Positions 30,401 to 41,900 of a DNA stretch of 64,000 nucleotides are shown one piece after another. This DNA is from Sialis fuliginosa (taxonomy: Eukaryota; Arthropoda; Insecta; Megaloptera; Sialidae), in the NCBI GenBank assembly GCA_961205875.1, contig OY540811.1, forward strand, positions 20,949,248-21,013,247, given 5' to 3'. Every line of letters begins with the position of its first letter. Position 1 is the first letter of the stretch. Below the pieces are notes generated by a model. That model searched no databases and had not been told where the DNA came from. It worked only from the letters and a program-made list of their open reading frames with translations. The translations under genes and the position numbers were made by a program.

Positions 30401-33377
30401 AAATATTTAACGTGATTTCCCCTAGTCTCTTTAAAAACGTACTAACGAGGTTCTACTGTATTTCTATTTATTTTTATTTTTTAACAAATAATTTAAAAAC
30501 GTCAAGTAAAATTAGGTCAGCTTGATTTTGGAGGTTCCGGCGCCACGGAACTAATGATAGAATTTTCAGAATTCATCGAGTTTTTAGACAATAATTATAA
30601 AATAATATTTTTTTTACAAGATCAATTGTTTATTCGATTTTTGTTACCTATTATTTATCCATTTCGAAGCTTGCGCCAATTCTAATGCATCATGATTAAG
30701 TTTAATTACTTTAGCTATAGATTCTTGAGGTATTCTAAAGTTACGATAATGTGTGTAGGAAACAGTTCCACTTTCAATACCAGCTTCTCTTTCACAAGAG
30801 GCTTGGAATTCTATATCCATTAGATTTTTGAATTCTCTGCCACTGTATTCACTCATATCATCCATTAAATCCTTTGGTATAATTGATCGAGCAGTTTTAA
30901 CAACTTTATCTTAAAAAAATTAATCTTAACTTTGTATCGCATTTTCGATAAATTATATGTATACTTTTTTGAATTACTTACAAAAAAGTATTTAAGTTTA
31001 TAAGGTAAAGCCACCAGTTATTATATTCTCATGAACTCATGTTACTAATAATATAAGCAACTCTTTATTTAATCAATTTAATTACCGAAGTCCGCAAATA
31101 TAGTTTTTTTTTTAATTATAGCCTTTTATTTTGTTTATATTTTTTCTCCAGTAATGGATAAAGTAGAACCAGTAATGAGCACGCAGTGATGGACACTTAC
31201 TAATGATTACATTTGAAACAATGTAAAGCAGTTGCTATGATAATATAATAATTAATAGAGTAAAGTCGGTATATATGGAACAAGGGGTTAATATGGACAC
31301 CTCTTTTTGCTGCTCTATTTTAAATTCTATATAACACAAAATTAATATGTATTTAAGCTTAGACCTCTGACTAACGTCAGTTGACATGCCAGTGTTTGGA
31401 GTACTGATATGTCATTGAGAGCAATTTAATGAAATTTTCCATTTTTGATTATTTAGGTTAAGATAAGTTAGCTTAAATTTTTGTTATATTAAATTCTTTA
31501 AAATGTTTATATAAATGTATGTGATTGCGGGTATTATGGAAGACGACTATGAAGTGTCATAATTAACCAGAATCGTGTTGAGGCAAATAGTGTGAAAAGT
31601 ATATTAAACACCGAGTACTTCAAAACTATCCACTTCCACAAAAATATTTTTTTAGTACAAAATCTACATGATGATGCCGACCAAATGGGGTGTCTATTAC
31701 GGAGGTTTTGTCCGCATACTCTATGCCACTCCACTGCTACAGTGGCAACAAATAAGTTTGAAATAAAAACAACTAAATACATTTAAAAAACAAATGTTTT
31801 AACCACGTAATGTAAATAATCGTGTATTATGGTAACAAGTGTTTATTATGAACCAGAGTGGTCCATAATAAACGCACTTTTTTGAAGAGGCTGATTTTCT
31901 GCTGTTCCAGATTTTTTGTTTTTATTTTATTTTCATTTAAGAATTCTATTTTTTCCTGGTCGATCTCGTTAAGATTAAATTCTCTGTCCAATGAAATGAT
32001 AAGGGCTGATTTTAAATAATAAACCAGAGTTTTATTACCTAAAATAGGAATGGTATTCCATATATACCGACTTTACTCTAAATAAATTATACAAATAATT
32101 AGTTTAAATTGGCCGATTGTCATCAAATCACGCTTAAGTTAAATGTATATAGATTAATATTCCGAAATGGTAGTAATCAAATATCAACAAATATTTCTAA
32201 TTCAGTACATTTAATTAAAAATTTGCCATTACTGGGGTGCTTGCCAAGAATGGTGCCACTACCTATATGTAAATAGTATTTACTTACTAGCTGAATCATG
32301 ATTAGGTTTGCAGCAAACTCCTAGACGTCCAGATCCTGTATGACATTCAGTAATGTTTGTCTTGTGATGGTAAACTACAGGACATTGTATTTTTGGAACG
32401 CATACTCCGTCGTGTGGACAATCATCACAATCAGGGGTTACTTGTGAAACTGGTTCAGAAAATTTTTCTAAAAATAAATATAAATACAAGTGTAGAATTT
32501 AACCCCGGTACATATAGGGATTTCAATTCATGCAAATATTTGTTATCTTGTTTATATTATAACAAACTAGGAAATACATTTTTCTAGTGAAAATATTTGA
32601 TTCAAAAACGTTGGTTTTAAAGTTTGTCCTCGAGTTTGATCACAAGCTCTAGAAGAAGTTTTGTTAAAGTTTTAACAAATTGCAGAATGTAAAAATTATG
32701 AAAAATTTCATTTTAATTTTTCATAATTTTTTAAGTTCCTATTTTAAACATTCATTTTTTATAACTAACAATCATGAAACTTTTAAAACAATCCAAAGTG
32801 TACTATAGAAAAATTGTTTTTTTTCGATTTTCTGATAAAATTGTTAGGAGAACAAATATTTGCATTTTTCTGAAATAACATTAATTGTAATTTCTATGTA
32901 TCAGTAGATATATTCTACATCCGGTAATCTATTATTTATTGTTAAAAATTACAATATTTCCTATAAGTATTATTTTAAAATATAACTGTGTGTATTTTCT
33001 GTTTGTATACGATTTTTCCTTTTACCTTCTTTTATATAAAAATAAATCAACGACATGTGTGTATGTGAAAAAATTTCTCTAAAATATAACGCCATTATTG
33101 CGGAAATTTGTCAAACGAGAAAATACATTACCGTTGAAACAAATAAACAATATACATGTAGCATTTTCACTAACCCCGGAAATGTTAAGAGCGATAAATA
33201 ATAAATAATGTTACGGGTTTTTCTATATTTTATTTTATACATGAACAAAATTAAACAAATATATTTACCTGATTTTCTTCCTTTGATTTTTTCGTAATGA
33301 TTTCGACTAAAATGAACATGTCCTAATATTACATAACTTGAACAAAGCAATATTATATAGGCAATGTAATGACGCAT
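24418..33377 (-). CDS. Secreted haem peroxidase with clip-like N-terminal domain (chorion-peroxidase-like)
   Basis: Predicted extracellular haem peroxidase of the animal (MPO/peroxinectin) superfamily. Exons (5' to 3'): 33269-33377, 32288-32467, 30648-30909, 29719-29933, 28889-29062, 28250-28446, 27982-28174, 26438-26635, 26210-26354, 25840-25993, 25198-25356, 24770-24974, 24568-24682, 24418-24490; 2379 nt, 792 aa. Residues 1-20 are a signal peptide. Residues 50-89 hold seven cysteines ending GVCC (clip-like). The peroxidase domain opens around [10 protein letters not shown] and runs to the end. Distal GQFLTHDI gives Gln299 and His303; the Ca-binding loop is SHYLDGS 384-390; catalytic Arg447 lies in GDNRVNQ; REHNR 463-467; proximal His550 in [17 protein letters not shown] 628-638; ARIICDN near the end. 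The MPO haem-ester positions are Thr302 and Gln450 rather than Asp and Glu. An acceptor (TTTTAG) lies one base before the ATG, so a non-coding 5' exon exists. Substrate unknown. Confidence 0.95.
26981..27803. mobile_element. Harbinger-like MITE with ~115-bp inverted ends
   Basis: In peroxidase intron 7. The ends GGGCGTGTCAAAAAA and (inverse) GGGTGTGTCAAAAAA continue through matching arms (TAAGTTAGTTTATGACYTAA, AAATYCTTYSCGAAGGATTA-like, TTCAATTTTAAGAGGT). TTA flanks both sides (26978-26980 and 27804-27806). 823 bp, no coding capacity. Confidence 0.82.
29148..29379. mobile_element. hAT-like palindromic element built of AAGTACTTGAAGTA
   Basis: In peroxidase intron 4. The ends CAGAACTGTCA and (inverse) CAGAGTTGCCA are imperfect repeats; flanks TTTACTAA and CTTACTTA match at 6 of 8. 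The interior is a run of AAGTACTTGAAGTA-type motifs in both orientations. Confidence 0.65.
30050..30547. mobile_element. hAT-like MITE containing a nested pogo-type MITE
   Basis: In peroxidase intron 3. The ends GCAATGGCGCCGGAGCC and (inverse) CGTGGCGCCGGAACC are flanked by a perfect 8-bp duplication GAACTAAT (30042-30049 and 30548-30555). Contains poly-C/G runs and a nested element at 30312-30458. Confidence 0.87.
30312..30458. mobile_element. Pogo/Tigger-type MITE (nested)
   Basis: CAGTGAAACCTCGTTAGTAC and (inverse) CAGTAGAACCTCGTTAGTAC form the ends, each flanked by TA. 147 bp without coding capacity, inside the hAT-like MITE. Confidence 0.85.
31003..32264 (+). mobile_element. MITE family B, copy 2, interrupted by another element
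   Basis: Occupies most of peroxidase intron 2. The ends AGGTAAAGCCACCA and (inverse) AGGTAGTGGCACCA match copy 1, as do internal blocks (TTTATTTTGTTTAT, AATGGATAAAGTA, TGATGGACACTT, GTAATCAAATATCAACAA). An 821-bp element (31258-32078) splits it. Confidence 0.8.
31258..32078. mobile_element. TA-flanked MITE with 23-bp perfect ends
   Basis: The ends GAGTAAAGTCGGTATATATG (continuing GAA) are perfect inverted repeats and TA lies on each side (31256-31257, 32079-32080), as for Tc1/mariner-mobilised elements. Interior ORFs are short and unrecognised. Nested in MITE B. Confidence 0.87.
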
Positions 33378-34016
33378 CCTAAAATAAGTAAAATTTTAAG
33401 TACTTAATAAATAAATAGCTTAATATTTTTGAGGTAATACATTCAGTCAAGAAATCACTTTTATAGTTTTTTGGCTATATAAAATATATATTATTTTAAA
33501 GTACTGAATACATTTGTATTTTATAAAATGTCAGCCAACCAAATATTTAGAATAAAAACTAGTTTCGTCTTAATATTTTTAAATTGGTTTGAAAAAAAAA
33601 AGTTATATTTATAAATATATAATAAATGTTTAAAATAATTAAACAAATACCTGATTTAACTCTTAAAAAGAATCACAAACAATGCATTCAAAATTACTAC
33701 GTACAATAGTTTCCTCAACAAGTTTCATGGACAACTGAAATGATAATACATGTAAACTTATTAAATTTTATTATATCTATAAATTCTTTAAATTTCATCG
33801 AACAAGTAAAGACTTACTAATAGTTAATTACTTAATAGTGAGATGTATCAAGAATGAACAAATAAATTAATTTCTTTTGCAATATGATTTATGATAATTA
33901 ATAACTTAATTTAAGAAAGAAGATCGCATCGCGATATTTTAATTGAAGCATCAAGCACAATGATAATATGATATAAGAGAAATTGGAGAAATAGAACCAA
34001 AGAAAATCAATCTAAT
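33378..34016. other. Peroxidase 5' flank
   Basis: A donor-like CAG followed by GTATTTG in minus orientation (about 33650) could end the non-coding first exon predicted by the acceptor at 33379-33380. Nothing else recognised. Confidence 0.35.
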
Positions 34017-34153
34017 GCCGTGTTCAGACCGAAAAAACAAAACAGCAACATCGTGTCTTTTTGACAAAAGTGCAATAAAGCCTATGCATTTTTAAATACG
34101 ACGTGTTTTCAAACACCGTGTTGCTGTTTTGTTTTCTTTGGTGTGAACACCGC
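34017..34153. mobile_element. Short MITE, ends GCCGTGTTC
   Basis: The left arm (GCCGTGTTCAGACC ... AAACAGCAACA) is repeated inversely at the right (GCGGTGTTCACACC in reverse complement). About 39-bp arms, 137 bp in total; target-site duplication unclear. Confidence 0.75.
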
Positions 34154-35063
34154 ATAATATAAATTAAATCTTTCAGATTTATAATGTTAACATTGGCAAG
34201 CTGTGTACACTATTTTTCTTCGTTTATTATTATTTTTAGTACTAAATAAATGCTCGTATACTTATAAAGTTGTAAGTTATAACTTATTGCATTATTTAAT
34301 TAAATCACATATCGTAATCACGTTATTGTTAATTTTATTTTTTAAGCTTCAAATATACATAAAGATTTACATGAACCTATTTATCAAGTTCTTAATGTGC
34401 ATATAAATACTACATATATCAACGTTACGGAGCCGTAAAGATTATAAATATTTTTTCTGTTAATTATTCGATATTCGAAGCGATCTTAAACTAATAAATA
34501 TTTAATATTACTCTGGAAACAATACAATAAGTCGAGAAATTTAATATTTTATAAATTTTATATGATATTTTTATATTGACGCAGCAAATAATGATAAATG
34601 AATAATATAAGAGACTAAAGTCACCTAGACAGTGCAAGACTGAGTTTAAATTCATTGTCAGCACGAAATATATTTTTGGCCTCTCTTTTCTATTAACTTC
34701 CCAACAAGAAATTATTGTAATCGGTCCGAAAATTAAAATCAAAAATTCCAACAAGTTTTTATGTTTCAAGGTTACTATAGTATATTTACGCTTTTTTCAA
34801 AAAGATGTATGTCTGTGTATGTATGTACATGCGTATTATTTTTTTCCTGTAAAAAATCACGCAAATAAAAAATGTTATTGACTTCATTGGCGTATCAATC
34901 GACACCTTTTGACGTGAATATAATCTGAAAGAAAATTTGATCAAATTCGGTCTAGTCGTTTTTTTGTTAGAACAAAACGAGTGTAAATAAAGAATTTATT
35001 GAAAAAAATGTATCATATCTAATTTATTTTGGTGGCAATCGATACTTTGAAATACTTGCAAAC
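34154..35063. other. Intergenic, no gene seen
   Basis: AT-rich sequence with shadow ORFs only. Confidence 0.4.
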
Positions 35064-35287
35064 CTTGGATATAATAATAATAAAATTATTTAATCAATTT
35101 TAAAAAGTCCAGACGCTTATTAAGTGATATTTTAGGCCCATACTGTTAAAATAACATATTCACATAAACTATGTATATGGAATCTTGGATATAGTTTAAT
35201 CAAATTAAAAAATAGTCTAGATGCGTATTAAGTGATATTTTAGGCCTTTACTGTTAAAATATCATATTCAAATAAACTATATGGAAA
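35064..35287. repeat. Two-unit tandem duplication
   Basis: Units starting CTTGGATATA at 35064 and 35184 share TATTAAGTGATATTTTAGGC, ACTGTTAAAAT and AATAAACTAT-type blocks (about 120 and 104 bp). Confidence 0.8.
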
Positions 35288-36436
35288 CAACAAATAACTA
35301 GTGTTCATATATTTACCATATAGGGTAGTTGGTTGTGTAGACCTCAAAGGTCACACCCCACCCCGTCACAAAAATGTTTACATTACCTGTTTTCTACACA
35401 ACTCTAACTTCTGGGTTTAATAGAGTTCATTCATAAATACTTATAGAAATTATATCTGTCATAAAAATATAATAGATAACAATATTAATAACATAGTAAA
35501 TTTAACAATGCCAATGTACTGTACATACTTTATGTAGTATGTAGTGAATAGTGGCTTCATGAATGAATTCATGTGAGGTCAAGCACAGTTTAAGCTTTTT
35601 GAAAAAAAAAACACGTTCGGATTTTTCATATATTATATTCACACGAGTCGAGACGAGATAAGGGCTGGTTAATCTAATCTTGTCTCGGCGTAAAACCCTA
35701 ATTTATATTTAATATGCTAAGTAAAATACATAAGATTGTTTTTTTATAACAATAAATGTAAAAATATATTTTTTATAAAAAAATTCATGTGACAGGCTTT
35801 ATTTTTACGAGACGACATCGAGACGAGACTATTACTTGTAAAAAAACCGAAACGAGACAAAACTTATGTGACTCTCGTCTCGTCTCATGTGCAGCCCTAG
35901 TTCTAGTATCCTCACACTTTCGTTGTTGGATTTTGTAGATCCGTGAATTCCACACATTTACTTCTTGCAAGTGATGCAGTATATCCGGTTCTTCGTTAGG
36001 GTATAACGACTTTTTTTTTATATGTTCGCTTGCATTTAACATAACAACTACATCTAATTTGGAAACTTGTTATTTAATATGAAACGAAAAAACAACAAAT
36101 GTCATAGAAGAAGTGTAAATTGTTTCCCCCAAACACAAAGTAGGTACCCCTTGTTTATAGTATCTATAATATGTAACTACATAAAAATTTTAAATACATT
36201 TTTAACCCCCCCCCCCTCAGGAACCATATCTATTTTTTTATAATGGTCGACAAACTATTAATATAGGTATTTATTTATTAGAACATTTGAAGTTTATTCG
36301 TTGTTTTTATGAATAGACAATTACTTTACAACCGCATATTTTGTGTTGCATACTCATTTAAATAATTGATCATAATTTTATGTCAAATATAAAAAATTGA
36401 ATAAATTACAAACTTTTTTCTGCAATATTATATATT
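35288..36436. other. Intergenic with GAGACGAGAC-rich patch
   Basis: Around 35640-35900 there are several ACGAGAC/GTCTCGTCT blocks ending CAGCCCTA, reminiscent of a hAT-type terminus, but the opposite end could not be defined. No gene seen. Confidence 0.4.
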
Positions 36437-36847
36437 AGCGTTTCCCAAAGTGTGTTTCATGAAAAAAATTGCGGGTTCTCATGTAGGAAATTACAAAGGG
36501 GCCACGGTTGGTCCAGGCTTTCGCCAATGTTAACCAACACTGGGCCAAGGCTTGTCGTACCAAGGTGATTTGAAGCTCGGTATTTCAAGGTTATCTCAAT
36601 CTTGAGTAAAGAATAGGTGACCGAAGCTTGGTAATTGAAGGTTGGCCTGGACTGAGACCAATACCGAAAAAGTAACACTGGCAACCTAATATTAGACCAA
36701 GCTTGGGCCCATCATCAAGGCTGGCATTTTCTACATGGGGTTCTGCGTATTTCAAGCCCCTATATTAAAATATAAATATGGTTAGGGCTTCGCAATTTTT
36801 GAAATTTAAGTTAGGATTCCATGATAAAATAAGTTTAAGAACCGCTG
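36437..36847. mobile_element. hAT-like element with internal palindromic insertion
   Basis: The left end AGCGTTTCCCAAAGTGTG and the right end (inverse) CAGCGGTTCTTAAACTT have the usual hAT-element terminal style. An inner segment bounded by CATGTAG and CTACATG (36480-36737) looks like a later insertion. Target duplication not clear. Confidence 0.55.
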
Positions 36848-37002
36848 GTATATATGGATTTATTTTAAAATTTAGAATACAAGCACTTTACTAAAACATA
36901 GTTGGTGACTTTGACCGATAAGAGTTTTTCAAATACACAAATCGCCACTGTTTTAATACCATTACTTTATATTTACCACGTATTAACTAAAACTGTCATA
37001 TT

Positions 37003-37180
37003 CTTAATAATATTTTCATAAAATTGGAAAAATCCCCTCAGAAACACGTGACTACAATAATATTTCAACTGTGGATACAAATAATTTTTTTGCATACCAT
37101 GCTTAACAATATTTTCATGAAATTGGAAAAATTTCCCCAGAGACACGTGGCTGCAATATTTCATCTGCTTACCATCATTT
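37003..37180. repeat. Two-unit tandem duplication, period 99
   Basis: CTTAAYAATATTTTCATRAA and the following CCYCAGARACACGTGRCT recur at 37003 and 37102. Confidence 0.8.
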
Positions 37181-37709
37181 CTGCCTTGCAAGAAAGAAAT
37201 AATTAACTAGCCGTTAACACTGCCGTTCATCATCATATCTCTAATGAGTTTAAATAATTCAAATGTTTTTTACTTCATCGCTCAAAGAAATTTCCATTCC
37301 CTGCAAGTAATCAGATGTTGGTTAGAATTAGTATACTTTACTGTCGGTATTACCAATCAATTCCAATAAATAATAATAATAAAACAAAAAAAAATTTGAT
37401 ACCCCATTTAAAGTATTTAGAAGCTAATAAATTTCATCAATGTCTTTATAATATAGGGCATTATAGTATCTGTGTTTGTTTATGTTATATTATCAGTAAT
37501 CAATCTTTTCGGTCTAATTAAATATTTTAATATCAAGCAAAATATCAACAAATAATGCTTTAAAAAATAATGTTTGTGAGAGGAGTGGAAAATAATTTAG
37601 AAATAATTAATTAAATTTTTATATTAAATATATAAATTAGGTATATTACGTCGTTTTAATTTCCTGTTGAATAACGAATTGTTTTCACTATAATAGGTAC
37701 AGTCCAAAT

Positions 37710-37936
37710 TAGAGCTGGGAGCGTGAGTAATATTTTTTCACGATCACGCCCGTTCATTTATTAAAAAAATCAAGGACTCACGCACGAGAAAAATGTACTC
37801 ACGTAGGCGGTCACGCACGGTTGTTTTAATTTGACTCACGATCACGCACGCTCACGATTCAAGATTTGAAAATCGTTCACGCTCACGTCGGGTCACAGCC
37901 GTGACCCGAAAAATTCATGGCCCGCGCCCAGCTCTA
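37710..37936. mobile_element. hAT MITE filled with CTCACG/TCACGC motifs
   Basis: The ends TAGAGCTGGG and CCCAGCTCTA are flanked by a perfect 8-bp duplication GTCCAAAT (37702-37709, 37937-37944). The interior holds many CACGATCACGC, CTCACGCACG and CGCTCACG repeats. No coding capacity. Confidence 0.92.
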
Positions 37937-37944
37937 GTCCAAAT

Positions 37945-38976
37945 GATATGGATGGAGCAAAAGAGATAAAAATAATTTATTTCAATCTTACTATTAAAGA
38001 TGACTCATTGTTTTCAGTCAATATTAAATTTAATATAATAATAATAAAATAATGACATATCTTTGTTTATTAGTTATTAAAACATTCCATTTATCGTTGT
38101 ATATATATTTTTAAATTAAAATTGTTATAAATATAATAAATGTATTGTTGTTAGAATATTTTTTAAGTAGAAATGTAAAAATGAAAATAGTAAAGCGTTT
38201 TATAAAATTTTGTGAACAATTGACCTTCCCTGAATCTATTCTGACTATTTTTGTCAAGATGCCTGTGTGTTTGTCTATTGATTTGTAGAGGTTGTAACTC
38301 AAAAGCGACAGATCGTAGAAGGATGAAATTTTATATTTATAATTAATTGTCTGGAAAGAAAACTTCATATTTTTGAAAACGTTCATTACAACTAGAAACG
38401 TATGTTGTCAATTTTGAATTTTTTTGAATTATTTTTAAAACAATGTGAATTAGAAAAAAATGTTTTAGATAAAAGAAAAAATATAATTTTCTATAATTTA
38501 TATCTTATTCATTTTTTTCTAAATTTTCTTTAATAATTCGGTATTCCGCTTATTCAAAACTAAAAGATCATTAATAATTATAATCAACATTAAATAAACA
38601 CTTCTCTTTAAAAACAAAAACATTATATAAAAAATTGCACTATTTGCCGCTTCCCCATTTTATCAAACAAAGTTCAATAGGTCATCGAAAAATGTAACAC
38701 AACTTCAAACGAAAAAAAAATTAACACTTAAGTGTATTTTACGGCGCATATATGAAACAGCTTTAAACTGGTAAACGAAATATGGACAGTTTAGTATTGG
38801 TCACTGAACCTTCATGAACGTATTGGTAGTCCCTTCATTACTATTGACTAGAATGCATCATGCAATATTCTACACTAATAGTGAATTGTCGTTAATATAT
38901 TTCAGTATATTATTGCAACACAGAAAGTGCGTAATACTTAAATAAATGTATACGTTGTTTTTTCTAGTTTTCAAAT
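37945..38976. other. Upstream region of transporter 1
   Basis: Presumed promoter and 5'UTR of transporter 1; AT-rich with no distinct motif that I can support. Confidence 0.35.
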
Positions 38977-41900
38977 ATGGGTAAGTGATTTTATTCTAAT
39001 AAAGTATTATTATATATTTTTTACTTTAAATACATTATTTATATTAAAAAAACGTGATTAGAGCAATAGAAAATATTGTATTAGAATAGTTATGTACAAT
39101 ATCTGTACTTATTTCTTTAATATTTTTACATGTTTAAGATAGTTGCCCCATATTGTATTTTATAATTTCGTAAAATGATCCAATATATTGATAAGTTATT
39201 TAAACTGTTTATATTTTGTTTGTTTGAAATGTTGCGTAAAACAGTTTTTTGAAGATTTTCAACTAAATCATAATTTTATATTTATATTTATAAACTTATA
39301 ACTAGGCTGATACAGTAAAATAAAATTAAATAATTATATTCTGAAGCAAAAGTTAGATAAATTGAATGTATTTTTCTGCATCTTACAGTTAGAGATAACA
39401 CAGATTTTTAAAATGTATAAAACAATGGAAATGTATTTTATATATTTAAAAAAAAAAAACTATTCAAATAAATTTTCCATTATAAATAATTATAAATTTT
39501 CATATCGTTTTAAACGTTAACATTAAAAAAAAAATATATTTAATAATTAAGTAAACTGATAATATTGTTTTAATTCTTTATGGTTACATGAATTAGCTTA
39601 TATATTTAATGATATCATAATTAATAATTTTATATAAAATATTAATAATTGCTTGATATTACTGGTATTCTATAATATTCTTAACTTCAACATTTAATAA
39701 TTACCCCACTGGTTATTAAAAATTAATAAAACTGACCGAAAGAGTACCTAAACGTAAATCTTGAGTCATCAGACTGTCTAGCTATAACAATTGATTAAAT
39801 TTGTTTTTTTATATTTGAATCATTAATACAAAATATTATGCATTTTAGTAATGGTTAGAGATTGGAAAAATAGTTGTTATTTTCAATGAAATAGTTACTA
39901 GTTGAATTTTTTTTCGGAAAATAGTTGGTAAATATTTTTTTTTTACGATTTAATAATAATTAGTGCAAACGAAACAGTAAAAAGTGTCGCAAATAGTTGG
40001 AATAGTAGTTGCAAATAGCTGATTTCAAATTGTGTTCAATCAAACCAGTTTTCTGAAAACGGTGGAGATATGTAATAAAAATTACAATAAATGCATTTTT
40101 TCGCAATAGTTAAGAAACTATTTTTCCAATCTCTAGTAATGGTATATAGATTATGTAAATGCTTGTTTATTTATTTATCGACTTTTTTAATCTATTGGGA
40201 TTTTTATTTTATTATCATATATTTCACTATTAGTATAATATTATAACTTAAATTTAGAAGAACTGTTTGTTATTGTATTTAAAACAAGATAATCCTATTT
40301 ATTATTAATTTTCTTATCTGGTGTTCGTCCCTTAACGTTAACAAAAACAGTATACACTGGTTAAATCTGGATTAATAATCTATTTACAAAAATAAATGAA
40401 ATCATATTACTCTTATTCCCACCCTGTTTATTCCTAGAATATGCCCTTTAGGTACGTATTCATATCAATCTCAAAATTTTCCACTACCTTTAGAGTTGAA
40501 ATGCATAATTGAGAAAGATGCAGGTAGATAAATGATGTTGTTAAATAAAGAGGTAAACATATGTGTGACAGGTAAACTATTAGTTCTATCTGGCAAAGTA
40601 TTAAGACAAATGTGTAGTACACTTTTATTATCTTGATATTAAAATAATTTTTAAATGTATGTGATCTTTAATGTAAAAATGTTTTAATCTTTATATAGAT
40701 ATTGATTGCATTTTAAATGACTTAGCAGTGTGGATCACACAACATATATTTTTTATTGATTCTATGAATAGATCTTAATTTTTTGTATACAATAATATAA
40801 AATTTTAATGAGATTGCAAACGAAAAATTTTGAGAAAAATTTACTTTTATAATCACATTGATTACAACTTAACCAAAGTAAGCCTTAAAAAATAGCTAAA
40901 ACTTGAAAAACGACCAAATAAATAAAATTTAATTTATGTAACGAAATGTAAATATTACTTATTTGCTTGTTTGATAAATTAAGTTGCAGTTAATGTTACC
41001 TGAGATTATAAAAATTAATTTTATCAAAATTTTTCGTTTGCATTTTTATTAAAATTTTATTGGGCTGTATGCAAAAAAAGAACTATTCATCAAATCAATA
41101 AAAAAGTTTTTTTTATATATATTTATATTATGTATTTGTAGAGTTGTGTACAAAAAATTGAGATCTATTCATAGAATTAAAAAAAAGATTTCATGTTGTC
41201 ATTTAAAAAATTAGAGTTGGATGCCATAGTAATGTAATTGATAGCACCAAATTTTTTTTATGACTAGCATTACTAAAACATTTTTTTTTAATAATTTAGA
41301 TTTAAAAAAATATAAACAATATTCTAGTATTATTTTCGATAATATTCTGAGAATTATTAAAAATATAAATTAATGACAAATTGTAAATTTCTGATGTTAA
41401 GTTCATAGGTTATCTTATTGTTAGTTTGATTGGGTTAATAATTATTGTTAATAATAGTAGGTATATTTTTCAATTGGTTTGTGAAATATCAATAAAAAAG
41501 TATTAAATATAAACTAAACAAACACTGCTTTTATGATAGATAGGTAATTAATAAATTATTATACATTTTAGAGTCCGGCGAAAATGTAAGATCATACGAC
41601 TTAGAAAGCGCCTTACTACAAGCAGGTAAATATCATATTAATTAATTTCTATTTGAGTTGTGCAGAACGGCTAACACAGGATATGTGTATACCTAATATA
41701 TGTATTATTATATACATATAAATATGTATATATACGCTGTCGGGAGAGGACCAATTCATGTGTTTAATAAAAAATGTAATTTAACGGAGATATAAAAGTA
41801 TTTTTTAATTTATTAACAAATATATGCCACACAGAAAAATTTTCTTTGGTTTTCTGGAAAATATTTTTTAATAATCAAGTATGTTTTTAGTATAAAAATT

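Noticed and set aside
31534..31786. Overlapping open frames on both strands in peroxidase intron 2
   Set aside because: They are inside the TA-flanked 821-bp MITE and show no known motif.
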